Assembly: GCA_965279075.1 (NCBI GenBank)
Contig: CBDIHI010000007.1
Coordinates: forward strand, 186,001-250,000
Direction of reading: 5' to 3'
Source of the DNA: SZAS-79 sp965279075
GTDB lineage: Bacteria > Pseudomonadota > Gammaproteobacteria > Burkholderiales > SG8-39
DNA: 64,000 nucleotides
Part shown: piece after piece, positions 53,304 through 62,352 of the stretch
Layout: every line of letters begins with the position of its first letter
How positions within the stretch are numbered: position 1 is the first letter of the stretch
Program-made: the position numbers and the translations under genes
Notes under the pieces: generated by a model
Told to the model about the DNA's origin: nothing
What the model saw: the letters and a program-made list of their open reading frames with translations, nothing else
The model's database searches: none

Positions 53304-54476
53304 ATGAGCAAGAGGAAGGACATCGCCATCATCGGTTACGGCGAAACCAAGGTCACGCTGAAAGGCGGACGCAGTTCCTACGACCTGGCGGGCGAGGTGC
53401 TCGAGCAGATCCTGAACCAGACCGGCATCGACAAGGACAAGATCGACGGGATCTCCATCGCGGAGACGATGAGCGAGACCTCGAACCCGTTCTGGGGCGT
53501 CTACATGTGCGAGATGCTCGGCCTGTCGCCCTCGTGGATGCAACTGAACGGGCTGGGCGGCACCTCCGGTATCGGCGGCATCGCGCGCGCCGCCGCGGCG
53601 ATCCGCGACGGCCTGTGCGAAACCGTGTTCGTCATCGCTTCGGACGCGCAGTCCTCCGGGCGCAATCCCGAGCAGGGCGCGCAGCGCGGCGAGTTCCAGT
53701 ACCCGGTGGGCCTGCGCGGGCCGGTGGGGGCCTTCGGCCTGCTGACCCAGCGCTACCGCCACCAGTACGGGCTGGACGACCGGGCGCTGGCCAAGCTTGC
53801 GGTCACGCAGCGCAACCACGCGCTCATGAACCCGAACGCGGTCGACAAGCTGCAGAAGCCGCTGACGGAAGCCGACTACCTGAACTCGAAGTACGTGTCC
53901 GAGCCGCTGCGCATGCTCGACTCGGTCATGGTCTGCGACGGCGCGAACGGCGTGCTGGTCACCTCGACCGAGAACGCGAAGAAACTCGGCGCGAAGAAGA
54001 TGATCCACCCGGTAGGCTACGGCGAGATGACCAACTTCAAGGGCGCCGAGCCGCTGGCGGACATCACGGTGTCGGGCTTCTCGGTCGCCGGGCCGAAGGC
54101 GCTCAAGCAGGCCGGCATGACGCCGAAGGACGTGCGCATGATCATGCCGTACGACGACTTCCTGATTGCGCTGATCATCACGCTCGAGGACATCGGCTTC
54201 TGCCCCAAGGGCAAGGGCTGCGAGTTTGTCATGAATACCGACCTCTCCTACAAGGGCACGCTGCCGCTGAACACCTCCGGGGGCCAGATCTCCGCGGGCC
54301 AGCCCGGCCTCGCCGGCGGCGGGCTGAACCTGGTCGAAGGCGTGCGGCAGATGTTCGGCGAAGGCGGCGCGAGGCAGGTCTCGGACCCGCGCAACTGCAT
54401 GGTGACCGGCATCGGTGTCATCCCCTACGGACGCAACTGGGGCGTCTCCGGCGTCCTCGTCATGGAGCAATCATGA
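53304..54476 (+). CDS. Thiolase-fold protein lacking thiolase catalytic residues
   Basis: 390 residues of the SCP-x/lipid-transfer thiolase family. The position of the nucleophilic cysteine reads LNGLGGTSGIGG (no Cys), and the GHP-type catalytic histidine is replaced in NTSGGQISAGQPG (Gln). It therefore cannot act as a normal thiolase. Cys-less members paired with DUF35 proteins include the steroid side-chain aldolase Ltp2, so C-C bond cleavage or formation by aldol chemistry is a reasonable idea. AGGAGGA precedes the ATG at 53304; the stop overlaps the DUF35 start. Confidence 0.82.
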   Translation: MSKRKDIAIIGYGETKVTLKGGRSSYDLAGEVLEQILNQTGIDKDKIDGISIAETMSETSNPFWGVYMCEMLGLSPSWMQLNGLGGTSGIGGIARAAAAIRDGLCETVFVIASDAQSSGRNPEQGAQRGEFQYPVGLRGPVGAFGLLTQRYRHQYGLDDRALAKLAVTQRNHALMNPNAVDKLQKPLTEADYLNSKYVSEPLRMLDSVMVCDGANGVLVTSTENAKKLGAKKMIHPVGYGEMTNFKGAEPLADITVSGFSVAGPKALKQAGMTPKDVRMIMPYDDFLIALIITLEDIGFCPKGKGCEFVMNTDLSYKGTLPLNTSGGQISAGQPGLAGGGLNLVEGVRQMFGEGGARQVSDPRNCMVTGIGVIPYGRNWGVSGVLVMEQS

Positions 54477-54922
54477 GCGAACAGTCGAAGCAACCCGCGG
54501 CGAAGCCCGAGGTGAAGAAGATCCCGCGGCCCCTGCCGCGCCCCAACACCTACATGGACACGAAGCCGTTCTGGGAGGCCGCGAAGAACGGCAAGCTGGT
54601 GATCCAGTACTGCAAGGACACCGGCAAGCCGCAGTTCTTCCCGCGCCCGGTCAGCATGGCCAACGGCAAGCGCAACCTCGAGTGGCGCGAAGTCTCCGGC
54701 CGCGGCAAGGTCTACAGCTTCACGAACACCTTCAGCGCGTGGCCCGGCCACGAGGACCGCGTGCCCTACATGGTCGCGCTGGTCGAGCTGGAAGAGGGCG
54801 TGCGGATCCTCTGCAACCTCTACAACGTGAAGGCCGAGGACGTGAAGATCGACATGCCGGTGAAGGTCTGCTGGGAAAAGCTGTCGGAAGACATCAACTA
54901 CCCGGCCTTCCAGCCCGCCTGA
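54473..54922 (+). CDS. DUF35 OB-fold partner of the thiolase-like protein
   Basis: 149 residues: a Pro-rich start, a rubredoxin-like zinc-ribbon region reduced to one cysteine (IQYCKDTGKPQFFPRP; the family usually has four) and an acyl-CoA-associated OB-fold (GKVYSFTNTFSAWPG, VPYMVALVELEEGVRIL). DUF35 proteins form complexes with thiolase-fold enzymes and can be essential for their activity. ATGA-coupled to the thiolase-like gene. Confidence 0.87.
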   Translation: MSEQSKQPAAKPEVKKIPRPLPRPNTYMDTKPFWEAAKNGKLVIQYCKDTGKPQFFPRPVSMANGKRNLEWREVSGRGKVYSFTNTFSAWPGHEDRVPYMVALVELEEGVRILCNLYNVKAEDVKIDMPVKVCWEKLSEDINYPAFQPA

Positions 54923-54940
54923 CCCCGAAATCGGGGTCAG
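54919..54940. repeat. Perfect palindromic hairpin, REP-like
   Basis: CTGACCCCGA (54919-54928), AA, TCGGGGTCAG (54931-54940): a ten-pair stem that includes the DUF35 stop codon, followed by AGAGTCGACTTTT. The GGGGTCAGAGTCGAC word is reminiscent of dispersed palindromes in betaproteobacterial genomes; as an RNA it could also act as a weak terminator or processing site inside the operon. Confidence 0.55.
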
Positions 54941-54968
54941 AGTCGACTTTTCGCCCGGCTGACCACAG

Positions 54969-56531
54969 ATGAAGCTTGCCGCCTTCCTCGCCGCGCACGC
55001 CCTGGCGACCCCGGGGCGCGAGGCGGTCGTCGCGGTCACGGGCGCGGGCACGCTGCGGCTCACGTTCCGCGAGGTCGACGAGCAGTCGACGCGCCTCGCG
55101 GCCGGCCTGGTCGCGCATGGCATCGCCATTGGTGACCGGGTCGCGATCCACCTCGCCAACCGCGCCGAGTTCGTCGTCGCCTTCATGGGCGTGGTGAAGG
55201 CGGGCGCGATCGCGATCACGCTGAATCCGCGCCTGTCGGCGCCCGAGGTGGGATATATCCTCGGCGACGCCTCGCCCAAGGCGGTCATTCTCGAGGACGA
55301 AACGCGCCCGACGCTGGCAAAGGCCGGTCGCGTGGTGCCATTGCGGATCTGCATCGACGCGCCGCAGGCCGGCGAATCGGCGTTCTCCGCGCTGGTGGCC
55401 GGTGGCGGGGCGTTGCCCGAACTCCCGGACATCCCGCCCGAATTCGACGACTGCGCAATCTCCTATACCTCGGGCACGACCGGCAAGCCCAAGGGCGCGA
55501 TCATCACCCAGGCGAACTACATCATGCTCGCCGCCTACATCAACGGCGTGCAGTGGAACCTCTCCGCCGCGGACCGGGTCCTCGCGACCACGCCGCTCGC
55601 GCACCGCTCCGCGTTCCAGCGGCTGCTCAACATGGTCTGCGCGGGCGCGAGCCTCGTCGTGATGCCGAAGTTCGACGCAAAGGACGCGGCGCGGATCATC
55701 GAATCGGAAGGCATCACGCTGATGGGCATGGTGCCCACCGTCGGGCGCATGCTGCTGCCCGAGATCGAGGCGGCGCCGCAGCGCTTCCGCACCCTGCGGG
55801 CCGCGGTGGTGACGGGCGAGGCCTTCCCCGTCGAGGTGAAGCTAAGGCTCCTCGCCGCGCTGCCCGGGCTCGAGCTGCATTCGTTCTTCGCGATGACCGA
55901 GGTCGGCGCGATCACCAACCTCGGCCCGTCGGAGCAGGTCAGCAAGGGGGGCTCGGTGGGGCGCGTCAATCCGGGCGTGGAACTGAAGCTGGTCGACGAC
56001 CATGGCCGCCGGGTCGCCGCGGGCGGCACCGGCGAGATTCTCGTGCGCTCGGGGCCGCCGGGCAGCTGCCTCACGATGCGCGGGTACTTCAACAACCCGC
56101 AGGCGACCGCGGAAGCGATCGACAACGGCTGGGTGAAGACCGGCGACCTCGGCCGGTTCGATCCCGAGGGCTACCTCTACATCGTCGACCGCAAGAAGGA
56201 CATGGTGCTGTCGGGCGGCTACAACATCTACTCGAAGGAAGTCGAGACCGCGATCCTCGACCTGCCCGAAGTGCAGGACGTGGCGGTGGTCGGCGTGCCC
56301 GACGCGATCTATGGCGAGGCGGTCGCGGCTTTCGTGGAACTGCGGCCGGGCGCGAAGCTCGCCGCCGAGCGCGTGATCGAGCACTGCCGCGAGACCATCG
56401 CCGGGTACAAGAAGCCCAGGCATGTGCGATTCGTCGCGTGGTTGCCACGCAACAGCACCGGCAAAGTGCTGAAGTTCGAGTTGCGGCAGGCCTTCGCCGC
56501 GCAGGCCGCGCAGGCCCAAGAGGTCTCCTGA
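54969..56531 (+). CDS. AMP-forming acyl-CoA ligase 2
   Basis: 520 residues; P-loop ISYTSGTTGKPKG, LHSFFAMTEVGAITNLG, hinge GYLYIVDRKKDMVLSGGYNI and catalytic lysine in NSTGKVLKFEL. Very similar in layout and wording to ligase 3 (same KMVLSGGYNIYSKEVE-type segment), so the two are likely a duplication. Followed 3 bases later by the acyl-CoA dehydrogenase. Confidence 0.93.
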   Translation: MKLAAFLAAHALATPGREAVVAVTGAGTLRLTFREVDEQSTRLAAGLVAHGIAIGDRVAIHLANRAEFVVAFMGVVKAGAIAITLNPRLSAPEVGYILGDASPKAVILEDETRPTLAKAGRVVPLRICIDAPQAGESAFSALVAGGGALPELPDIPPEFDDCAISYTSGTTGKPKGAIITQANYIMLAAYINGVQWNLSAADRVLATTPLAHRSAFQRLLNMVCAGASLVVMPKFDAKDAARIIESEGITLMGMVPTVGRMLLPEIEAAPQRFRTLRAAVVTGEAFPVEVKLRLLAALPGLELHSFFAMTEVGAITNLGPSEQVSKGGSVGRVNPGVELKLVDDHGRRVAAGGTGEILVRSGPPGSCLTMRGYFNNPQATAEAIDNGWVKTGDLGRFDPEGYLYIVDRKKDMVLSGGYNIYSKEVETAILDLPEVQDVAVVGVPDAIYGEAVAAFVELRPGAKLAAERVIEHCRETIAGYKKPRHVRFVAWLPRNSTGKVLKFELRQAFAAQAAQAQEVS

Positions 56532-56534
56532 CCC

Positions 56535-57731
56535 GTGGACCTGAACTATTCCGCCGAGGAACAGGCCTTTCGCGACGAGGTGCGCGGCTGGCTCGACGCC
56601 AACCTGCCCGCGGACCTGAAGGCGCGCGTGGCCTCGTTCGCGGTGCTCACCAAGGAAGAGACCCAGCGCTGGCACCGGATCCTGTCGGACAAGGGCTGGG
56701 TCGCGCCGGCCTGGCCGGTGGAATGGGGCGGCACCGGCTGGAACGTCGTGCAGCGCTACATTTTCGAGGAGGAATGCGGCTACGCCGGCGCGCCGCAACT
56801 GCCTGCGCTGTCGCTGATGATGTGCGCGCCGGTGCTGATCCGCTACGGGACGGAGGCGCAGAAGAAGCGCTTCCTGCCGCGCATCCACGATGGCAGCGAA
56901 TCCTGGTGCCAGGGCTATTCGGAGCCGGGCGCGGGGTCGGACCTTTCAGCGCTGAAGACCAGGGCGGAGCGGGTGTCTTCGGCGGACGGGGACCACTACG
57001 TCGTCACCGGCCAGAAGATCTGGACCACGCACGCGCAGTGGGCCGACTGGATGTTCTGCCTCGTGCGCACCGGCAGCGACAGCCCCAAGCAGCAGGAGGG
57101 CATTTCGTTCCTGCTGATCGACATGAAGTCCCCCGGCATCACGATCCGGCCGCTGATCCTGATGGACGGCAGCCACGAGGTGAACGAGGTGTTCCTCGAG
57201 GGCGTCCGCGTGCCCGTGGAAAACCTCGTGCACGAGGAAGGCAGGGGCTGGACGGTGGCCAAGTACCTGCTCGGCTACGAGCGCATGAACCAGGGCCGCA
57301 TCGGCATCGCCAAGCGCACGCTCGCGAAACTGAAGGACTACGCGAAAGAGGTGCGCAAGGACGGCCGGCCGCTGGCGGACGACATCCGTTTCAGGGACCG
57401 CGTCGCGCGCGTCGAGGTGGAGCTGATGGCCCTCGAGCTGACGAACCTGCGCATGCTCGACCAGATGCGGCGCAGCGGTCGCCCGCCGGGTGCAGAGGTC
57501 TCGATCCTTAAAATCCGCGGCACCGAAATCCACCAGGCGCTCACCGAGTTGTTCGTGCAGGCGGCCGGCCCGTTTGCGCAGCCGCTCGCGCCCCTAGACC
57601 CGGACGAAGGGTTCGACGAACTCGCCGCCGCGTTGATGCCGAAATTCCTGAACCTGCGCAAGATGACGATTTACGGCGGTTCGAACGAGATCCAGCGCAA
57701 TATCATTGCCAAGATGATCCTGGGGCTATGA
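56535..57731 (+). CDS. Acyl-CoA dehydrogenase family protein
   Basis: 398 residues with a GTG start. N-terminal helical domain, FAD-binding middle strand WCQGYSEPGAGSDL and TGQKIWTTHAQWADW, and the C-terminal YGGSNEIQRNIIAKM motif. It introduces an alpha,beta double bond into an acyl-CoA using FAD, passing electrons to ETF. Located between ligase 2 and TctC 4; it fits a beta-oxidation-like step of the same pathway. Confidence 0.93.
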   Translation: MDLNYSAEEQAFRDEVRGWLDANLPADLKARVASFAVLTKEETQRWHRILSDKGWVAPAWPVEWGGTGWNVVQRYIFEEECGYAGAPQLPALSLMMCAPVLIRYGTEAQKKRFLPRIHDGSESWCQGYSEPGAGSDLSALKTRAERVSSADGDHYVVTGQKIWTTHAQWADWMFCLVRTGSDSPKQQEGISFLLIDMKSPGITIRPLILMDGSHEVNEVFLEGVRVPVENLVHEEGRGWTVAKYLLGYERMNQGRIGIAKRTLAKLKDYAKEVRKDGRPLADDIRFRDRVARVEVELMALELTNLRMLDQMRRSGRPPGAEVSILKIRGTEIHQALTELFVQAAGPFAQPLAPLDPDEGFDELAAALMPKFLNLRKMTIYGGSNEIQRNIIAKMILGL

Positions 57732-57759
57732 ACCCGGGACACAACCCAAGGAGACAGAC

Positions 57760-58722
57760 ATGCGCATCAAAGCCTTACTCACGGCAGTCCTGCTCGTAGC
57801 TTCCGGCGCGGCCCTGGCCCAGGCCTGGCCGACCCGGCCCGTCAAGATCATCGTGCCCTATCCCCCGGGCGGCGTAACGGACATGTTCTCGCGCGTGCTC
57901 GGCGCACAGCTGCAGGAGTCCCTCGGCCAGCCTTTCCTGGTCGAGAACAAGCCCGGCGCCAGCCAGATGGTCGGCGCAACTTTTGTCGCCAAGGCGCCGC
58001 CCGACGGCTATACGCTGTACGTGGGCAGCACCACGAGCCTCGGCATGAACCCGTACACGCAGAAGAACATCCAGTACGACCCGGTCAGGGACTTCGCGCC
58101 GGTGTCGCTGGCGATGACCATGCCGATGTTCCTGGTGATCAACCCCGCCGTGCCGGCCACCACCGTCAAGGAGCTGGTCGCGGTGCTCAAGGCGAATCCC
58201 GGCAAGTACAGCTATGCCACCACCGGCAACGGCAGTTCGACGCACATGGCCGGCGAGCTGTTCAAGAAGATGACCGGCACCCAGATGACGGCGATCCCCT
58301 ACAAGGGCTCGGGGCCCGGCATCGCCGACCTGATCGCGGGGCAGGTACAGCTCTCCATCGACCCGGGGGCGTCCTCGCTGCCGTCGGTGAAGTCCGGCAA
58401 GCTTCGCGCCCTCGCGGTCACGGGGAAGAAGCGCTTCGCGCTGATGCCGGACCTGCCCACGATCGACGAGGCCGGCGTGCCGGGTTACGAATCGGTGATC
58501 TGGTTCGGCATCGTGGCCACGGCCGGCACCCCGCCCGCGGTCACCGCGAAGCTCTCGCACGAAATCGGCCGGATACTCAGGCTGCCCGCCAACGTGGAGA
58601 AATTCGGCGCCTTCGCCATCGACCTCACGCCCACCACGCCGGAGGACTTCGGCTCGCTCATCAAGGCCGATGTGGCGAAGTGGTCGAAGGAGTTGAGCGA
58701 AGCCGGCATCAAGCCGGAATAG
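57760..58722 (+). CDS. Bug/TctC-family receptor 4
   Basis: 320 residues; signal ends GAALAQA before WPTRPVKIIVPYPPGG. Landmarks VENKPGASQMVGATFVA and IPYKGSGPGIADLI. An AAGGAGA ribosome-binding site precedes the ATG. In the operon between the dehydrogenase and ligase 3 (7 bases after its stop). Confidence 0.93.
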   Translation: MRIKALLTAVLLVASGAALAQAWPTRPVKIIVPYPPGGVTDMFSRVLGAQLQESLGQPFLVENKPGASQMVGATFVAKAPPDGYTLYVGSTTSLGMNPYTQKNIQYDPVRDFAPVSLAMTMPMFLVINPAVPATTVKELVAVLKANPGKYSYATTGNGSSTHMAGELFKKMTGTQMTAIPYKGSGPGIADLIAGQVQLSIDPGASSLPSVKSGKLRALAVTGKKRFALMPDLPTIDEAGVPGYESVIWFGIVATAGTPPAVTAKLSHEIGRILRLPANVEKFGAFAIDLTPTTPEDFGSLIKADVAKWSKELSEAGIKPE

Positions 58723-58729
58723 CCCGCGC

Positions 58730-60271
58730 ATGAAGTTCGCCTCCTTCCTCGCCACGCATGCCCGCAACACGCCCGACAAGGACGCGGTCATATGCGGCGC
58801 CGAGAGGCTGACCTTCCGCGAACTCGACGCCTCCACCGACCGGCTGGCGAACTCGTTGCGCGCGCACGGGGTGGAGGTAGGGGACCGCGTCGCGATCCAG
58901 CTGCACAACACGGTCGAATTCGTGCGCGCATTCATGGCGGCGACCAAGGCGGGCGCGATCGCGGTGCCCGTCAACACGCGCCTCGCGCCGGGCGAGATCG
59001 CCTACATCCTGTCCGACTGCGCGCCCAGGGCCGTGTTCTTCTCGGACGAGACCCGCGAGGTCCTCGACAAGGCCGCGGCGGACGCGAAGGGCCTCGTGCG
59101 CATCGTCGCGGGTACGCCCCGCGCCGGGGAATTCACCATCGCCGCGCTGGTCGAGGCAGGGGCGCCCGGCACGCCGGCCGTGCCGCCGGAGTTCGACGAC
59201 AGCATGATCGTCTATACCTCGGGCACCACCGGCAAGCCGAAGGGCGCGATCCTGACGCAGGCCAATTCGATCATCCCGAACGGCTACCTCAACATGCTCC
59301 AGTACGGCGTGTCCGACCGCGACCGCCAGCTCGTCACGACGCCGCTCGCGCACCGGACGGGCTTCGCGCGCATGGCCAACATGCTGCTGCACGGCTCGAC
59401 GCTGGTGGTGATGCCGAGGTTCGACGCGGCGCAGGCGGCGGCGCTGGTGCGGGACGAGCGGATCACGGTCGTCGGCATCGTGCCGACGGTGGGGCGCATG
59501 CTGCTGCCGGAGATGGAGGCGCACCCGGAGTGCTTCGCCACGCTGCAGGTGGTCCTGGTGACGGGCGAGGCCTTCCCGCTCGAAGTGAAGCAGCGCATCC
59601 ACAAGGCGCTGCCGCACGTGCGGATGTATTCGTTCTTCGCGATGACCGAGGTCGGCGGGCTCACGCTGCTGGGGCCCGAAGAGCAGTTCACGCACCCGAC
59701 CTCGCTCGGGCGCCTCAACCCGGGCGCGGAGGTGCGGCTGGTCGATGCCGCCGGAAAGGACGTCCCGCCGGGCGAAGTGGGCGAGATGTGGGTGCGCACC
59801 GGCGAACCGGGGCGCTACCTCACGATGCGCTGCTACTTCAACAAGCCGAAGGAAACCGCGGAGACGGTCCGCGACGGCTGGGTCGCCACCGGCGACATGG
59901 CGCGGATGGAACCCGACGGGCACCTCTACATCATGGACCGCAAGAAGGACATGGTGCTGTCCGGCGGCTACAACATCTATTCGAAGGAAGTCGAGCTCAC
60001 GCTGCAGTCGCACCCGGCGGTGCAGGACGCCGCGGTGATCGGCGTGCCGGACCCCGTGTTCGGCGAGGCGGTGGCGGCCTTCATCGAGCTGCGCCCCGGT
60101 GAGTCCGCGACGGAGCAGGACATCATCGAGCACTGCCGCGACCGCATCGCGGGCTACAAGAAACCGAAGTTCGTGCGGTTCGCATCGCCCTTGCCGCGCA
60201 ACAGTACCGGCAAGGTACAGAAATTCGAGCTGCGCAAGTCATTCGCGGCCACGGGGGAGACTGTCAAATGA
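58730..60271 (+). CDS. AMP-forming acyl-CoA ligase 3
   Basis: 513 residues; P-loop IVYTSGTTGKPKG, MYSFFAMTEVGGLTLLG, hinge GHLYIMDRKKDMVLSGGYNI, catalytic lysine in NSTGKVQKFEL. Close paralogue of ligase 2. Its TGA overlaps the ATG of TctC 5. Confidence 0.93.
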   Translation: MKFASFLATHARNTPDKDAVICGAERLTFRELDASTDRLANSLRAHGVEVGDRVAIQLHNTVEFVRAFMAATKAGAIAVPVNTRLAPGEIAYILSDCAPRAVFFSDETREVLDKAAADAKGLVRIVAGTPRAGEFTIAALVEAGAPGTPAVPPEFDDSMIVYTSGTTGKPKGAILTQANSIIPNGYLNMLQYGVSDRDRQLVTTPLAHRTGFARMANMLLHGSTLVVMPRFDAAQAAALVRDERITVVGIVPTVGRMLLPEMEAHPECFATLQVVLVTGEAFPLEVKQRIHKALPHVRMYSFFAMTEVGGLTLLGPEEQFTHPTSLGRLNPGAEVRLVDAAGKDVPPGEVGEMWVRTGEPGRYLTMRCYFNKPKETAETVRDGWVATGDMARMEPDGHLYIMDRKKDMVLSGGYNIYSKEVELTLQSHPAVQDAAVIGVPDPVFGEAVAAFIELRPGESATEQDIIEHCRDRIAGYKKPKFVRFASPLPRNSTGKVQKFELRKSFAATGETVK

Positions 60272-61233
60272 AGAAGCTCTTGCTGGTCCTGGCGCTTGTT
60301 GCCGGCGGTGTTTCCGAACCGGTCGTGGCGCAACCTTACCCGTCCAAGCCGATCAAGCTGGTCGCGCCCTTCCCGCCGGGCGGCAGCGCGGACTTCACGG
60401 CGCGCGTGATCGCCGAGCACTTCAGCCGCGCCTTCGGCCAGCCCGCGGTGGTGGAGAACGTGCCCGGCGCCGGTGGCGTCATCGCCGCCGAGCGCAACGC
60501 CAAGGCCGCGCCGGACGGGTACTCGCTGATCATCGGCTCGACCGGGATCATGTCGGTCAACGCGAGCCTCCTGAAGAACCTCGCCTACGACCCGGCGAAG
60601 GACTTCACGCCGGTGTCGCTCGTGATCCGGGTGCCGAGCTACCTCGTGGTCAACCCGAAGGTGCCGGCGACCTCGGTGAAGGAGCTGATCGACTACGCGC
60701 GCGCCAACCCGGGCAGGCTGACCTACGCCTCCGCGGGCAACGGGACGTCCCAGCACACGAACCCGGAGCTTTTCAAGAGCATGGCGAAGGCCTTCATCCT
60801 GCCGATCACCTACCGCGGCAGCGCGCCCGCGATGGCGGCGCTGATGAGCGGCGAGGTGGACATGATGATCGAGCTCGGCCCCACGGCGATCCCGCAGATC
60901 AAGGGCGGGCGCATCAAGGTGCTGGGGGCCTCCACCGCCGAGCGCACGCGTGCGATGCCCGACGTGCCGACGATCGCCGAATCCGGCCTGCCCGGGTTCG
61001 ACGCGTACACCTGGTTCGGCGTCGCCGGCCCGCCCGGCATGCCGCGCGATATCGTGTCGAAGCTGCACGCGGAGATCGTCAGGGCCGTGGCGCCGCCGGA
61101 AGTGCGCGCGCGGCTCGAAGCCGTCGGCGCAGAGGTCGTCGCCAACACACCGGAAGAATTCGCGGAATTCCAGAAAAAGGAGGCAGTGAAATGGGCCAAG
61201 GTCGTGAAGGATGCGGGGATAAAGCCGGAATGA
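60268..61233 (+). CDS. Bug/TctC-family receptor 5
   Basis: 321 residues; signal ends VVAQP before YPSKPIKLVAPFPPGGSAD. Landmarks VENVPGAGGVIAAERNA and ITYRGSAPAMAAL. Overlaps both ligase 3 and TctC 6 by ATGA, giving a tightly coupled ligase-receptor-receptor string. Confidence 0.93.
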   Translation: MKKLLLVLALVAGGVSEPVVAQPYPSKPIKLVAPFPPGGSADFTARVIAEHFSRAFGQPAVVENVPGAGGVIAAERNAKAAPDGYSLIIGSTGIMSVNASLLKNLAYDPAKDFTPVSLVIRVPSYLVVNPKVPATSVKELIDYARANPGRLTYASAGNGTSQHTNPELFKSMAKAFILPITYRGSAPAMAALMSGEVDMMIELGPTAIPQIKGGRIKVLGASTAERTRAMPDVPTIAESGLPGFDAYTWFGVAGPPGMPRDIVSKLHAEIVRAVAPPEVRARLEAVGAEVVANTPEEFAEFQKKEAVKWAKVVKDAGIKPE

Positions 61234-62195
61234 GGGCGGCCGTACGGGCGTGTTGCGCGGCGCTGCTGGCCGTGGCCGCGCTGCCTGCAATTGCGCAGGA
61301 GTACCCCACCAAACCCGTCAAGGTCATCATGTTCTACGCCCCGGGCGGGCCCACGGATTTCATCTCGCGCACGGTCAGCGAGAAGCTCGCGCAGAAATTC
61401 GGCCAGCCTTTCGTGGTCGAATCCAAGCCCGGCGCCAACCTCAGGATAGGCTCGGAGTTCGTCGCCAGGTCCGCGCCCGACGGCTACACCATCGGCGTGA
61501 CCGGCGTGCCGCACGCGACCAACCCGGCGCTGTTCCCGAGCATGCCCTACGACACGCTGAAGGACCTCGCGGGCCTCGCCCACCTGGTCGACGCGCCGCT
61601 CGCGCTGTCCGTGCCGGCGGCCTCGCCGGTGAAGACCCTCGCCGACCTCGTCGCGCTGGCCAAGGCGAAGCCCGGCGAAGTCACCATCGGCACGGCCGGC
61701 AACGGCACCGGGCCTCACCTGTCGATGGAGTTCCTGTTCCTCGTCGCCGGTGCCAACTACACGCATGTGCCCTACAAGGGCGACGCGCCGGCCGTGGTCG
61801 AACTGCTCGGCGGGCGGCTCGCGGCGGGAAGCAACACGCTGCAGTCCGTGCTCCAGCACATCAAGGCCGGGCGCCTGCGCGGCCTCGCGGTGTCGAGCAA
61901 GGAGCGCGCTGTGGCGGCGCCGGAGATCCCGACCCTGGTCGAGCAGGGCTACCCGGACAATATCGTGAGCACCTGGTTCGGCATGGTGGTCCCGGCCGGG
62001 GTGCCCAGGGACGTCATGGCAAAGCTCAGCCGCGAGATCAATGCGGCCCTTGCCGCGCCGGACGTGCGCGAGAAGATCTTCGCCACGGGCCTGCTGCCGG
62101 TCGGCGGCACACCCGAGCAGTTCGACGCGCACATCAAGCGCGAGATGGAGCGCTGGGCCAAGGTCATCAAGGCGCGGGGCATCAAGGCCGAGTAA
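61230..62195 (+). CDS. Bug/TctC-family receptor 6
   Basis: 321 residues; signal ends LPAIAQE before YPTKPVKVIMFYAPGGPTD. Landmarks VESKPGANLRIGSEFVA and VPYKGDAPAVVEL. Back-to-back with TctC 5 but clearly diverged from it, so the pair may bind different ligands. Its 3' end overlaps a small minus-strand ORF by 14 bases. Confidence 0.93.
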   Translation: MRAAVRACCAALLAVAALPAIAQEYPTKPVKVIMFYAPGGPTDFISRTVSEKLAQKFGQPFVVESKPGANLRIGSEFVARSAPDGYTIGVTGVPHATNPALFPSMPYDTLKDLAGLAHLVDAPLALSVPAASPVKTLADLVALAKAKPGEVTIGTAGNGTGPHLSMEFLFLVAGANYTHVPYKGDAPAVVELLGGRLAAGSNTLQSVLQHIKAGRLRGLAVSSKERAVAAPEIPTLVEQGYPDNIVSTWFGMVVPAGVPRDVMAKLSREINAALAAPDVREKIFATGLLPVGGTPEQFDAHIKREMERWAKVIKARGIKAE

Positions 62196-62343
62196 GCAGC
62201 GGCCGGTTCAACTCCGTGCGCCACTTCGCCGGGTCCGGGCCGGACTCCGGACCGGCGGCATAGCACTCCCAGAGGTCCGGGTGCATCGCGCGATGGCGGT
62301 TGAACCACGGCCCGGTGCTGACGATGGCGGGGGTTTCGAGCAT
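62182..62343 (-). CDS. Small ORF, unrecognised (53 residues)
   Basis: A 53-codon frame (MLETPAIVSTGPWFNRHR at the start) beginning 9 bases after the GST stop, with a GAGGA ribosome-binding-like sequence nine bases upstream and GC-rich third positions like its neighbours. No domain or membrane segment is seen; it is rich in Trp, Pro and Arg. It may be the last gene of the VOC-GFA-GST operon or a chance frame. Confidence 0.45.
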   Translation of the reverse strand: MLETPAIVSTGPWFNRHRAMHPDLWECYAAGPESGPDPAKWRTELNRPLLTRP

Positions 62344-62352
62344 GGGAAGTCC

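Noticed and set aside
53304..54476. Acetyl-CoA acetyltransferase assignment
   Set aside because: Catalytic Cys and His are missing, so only the fold is shared.
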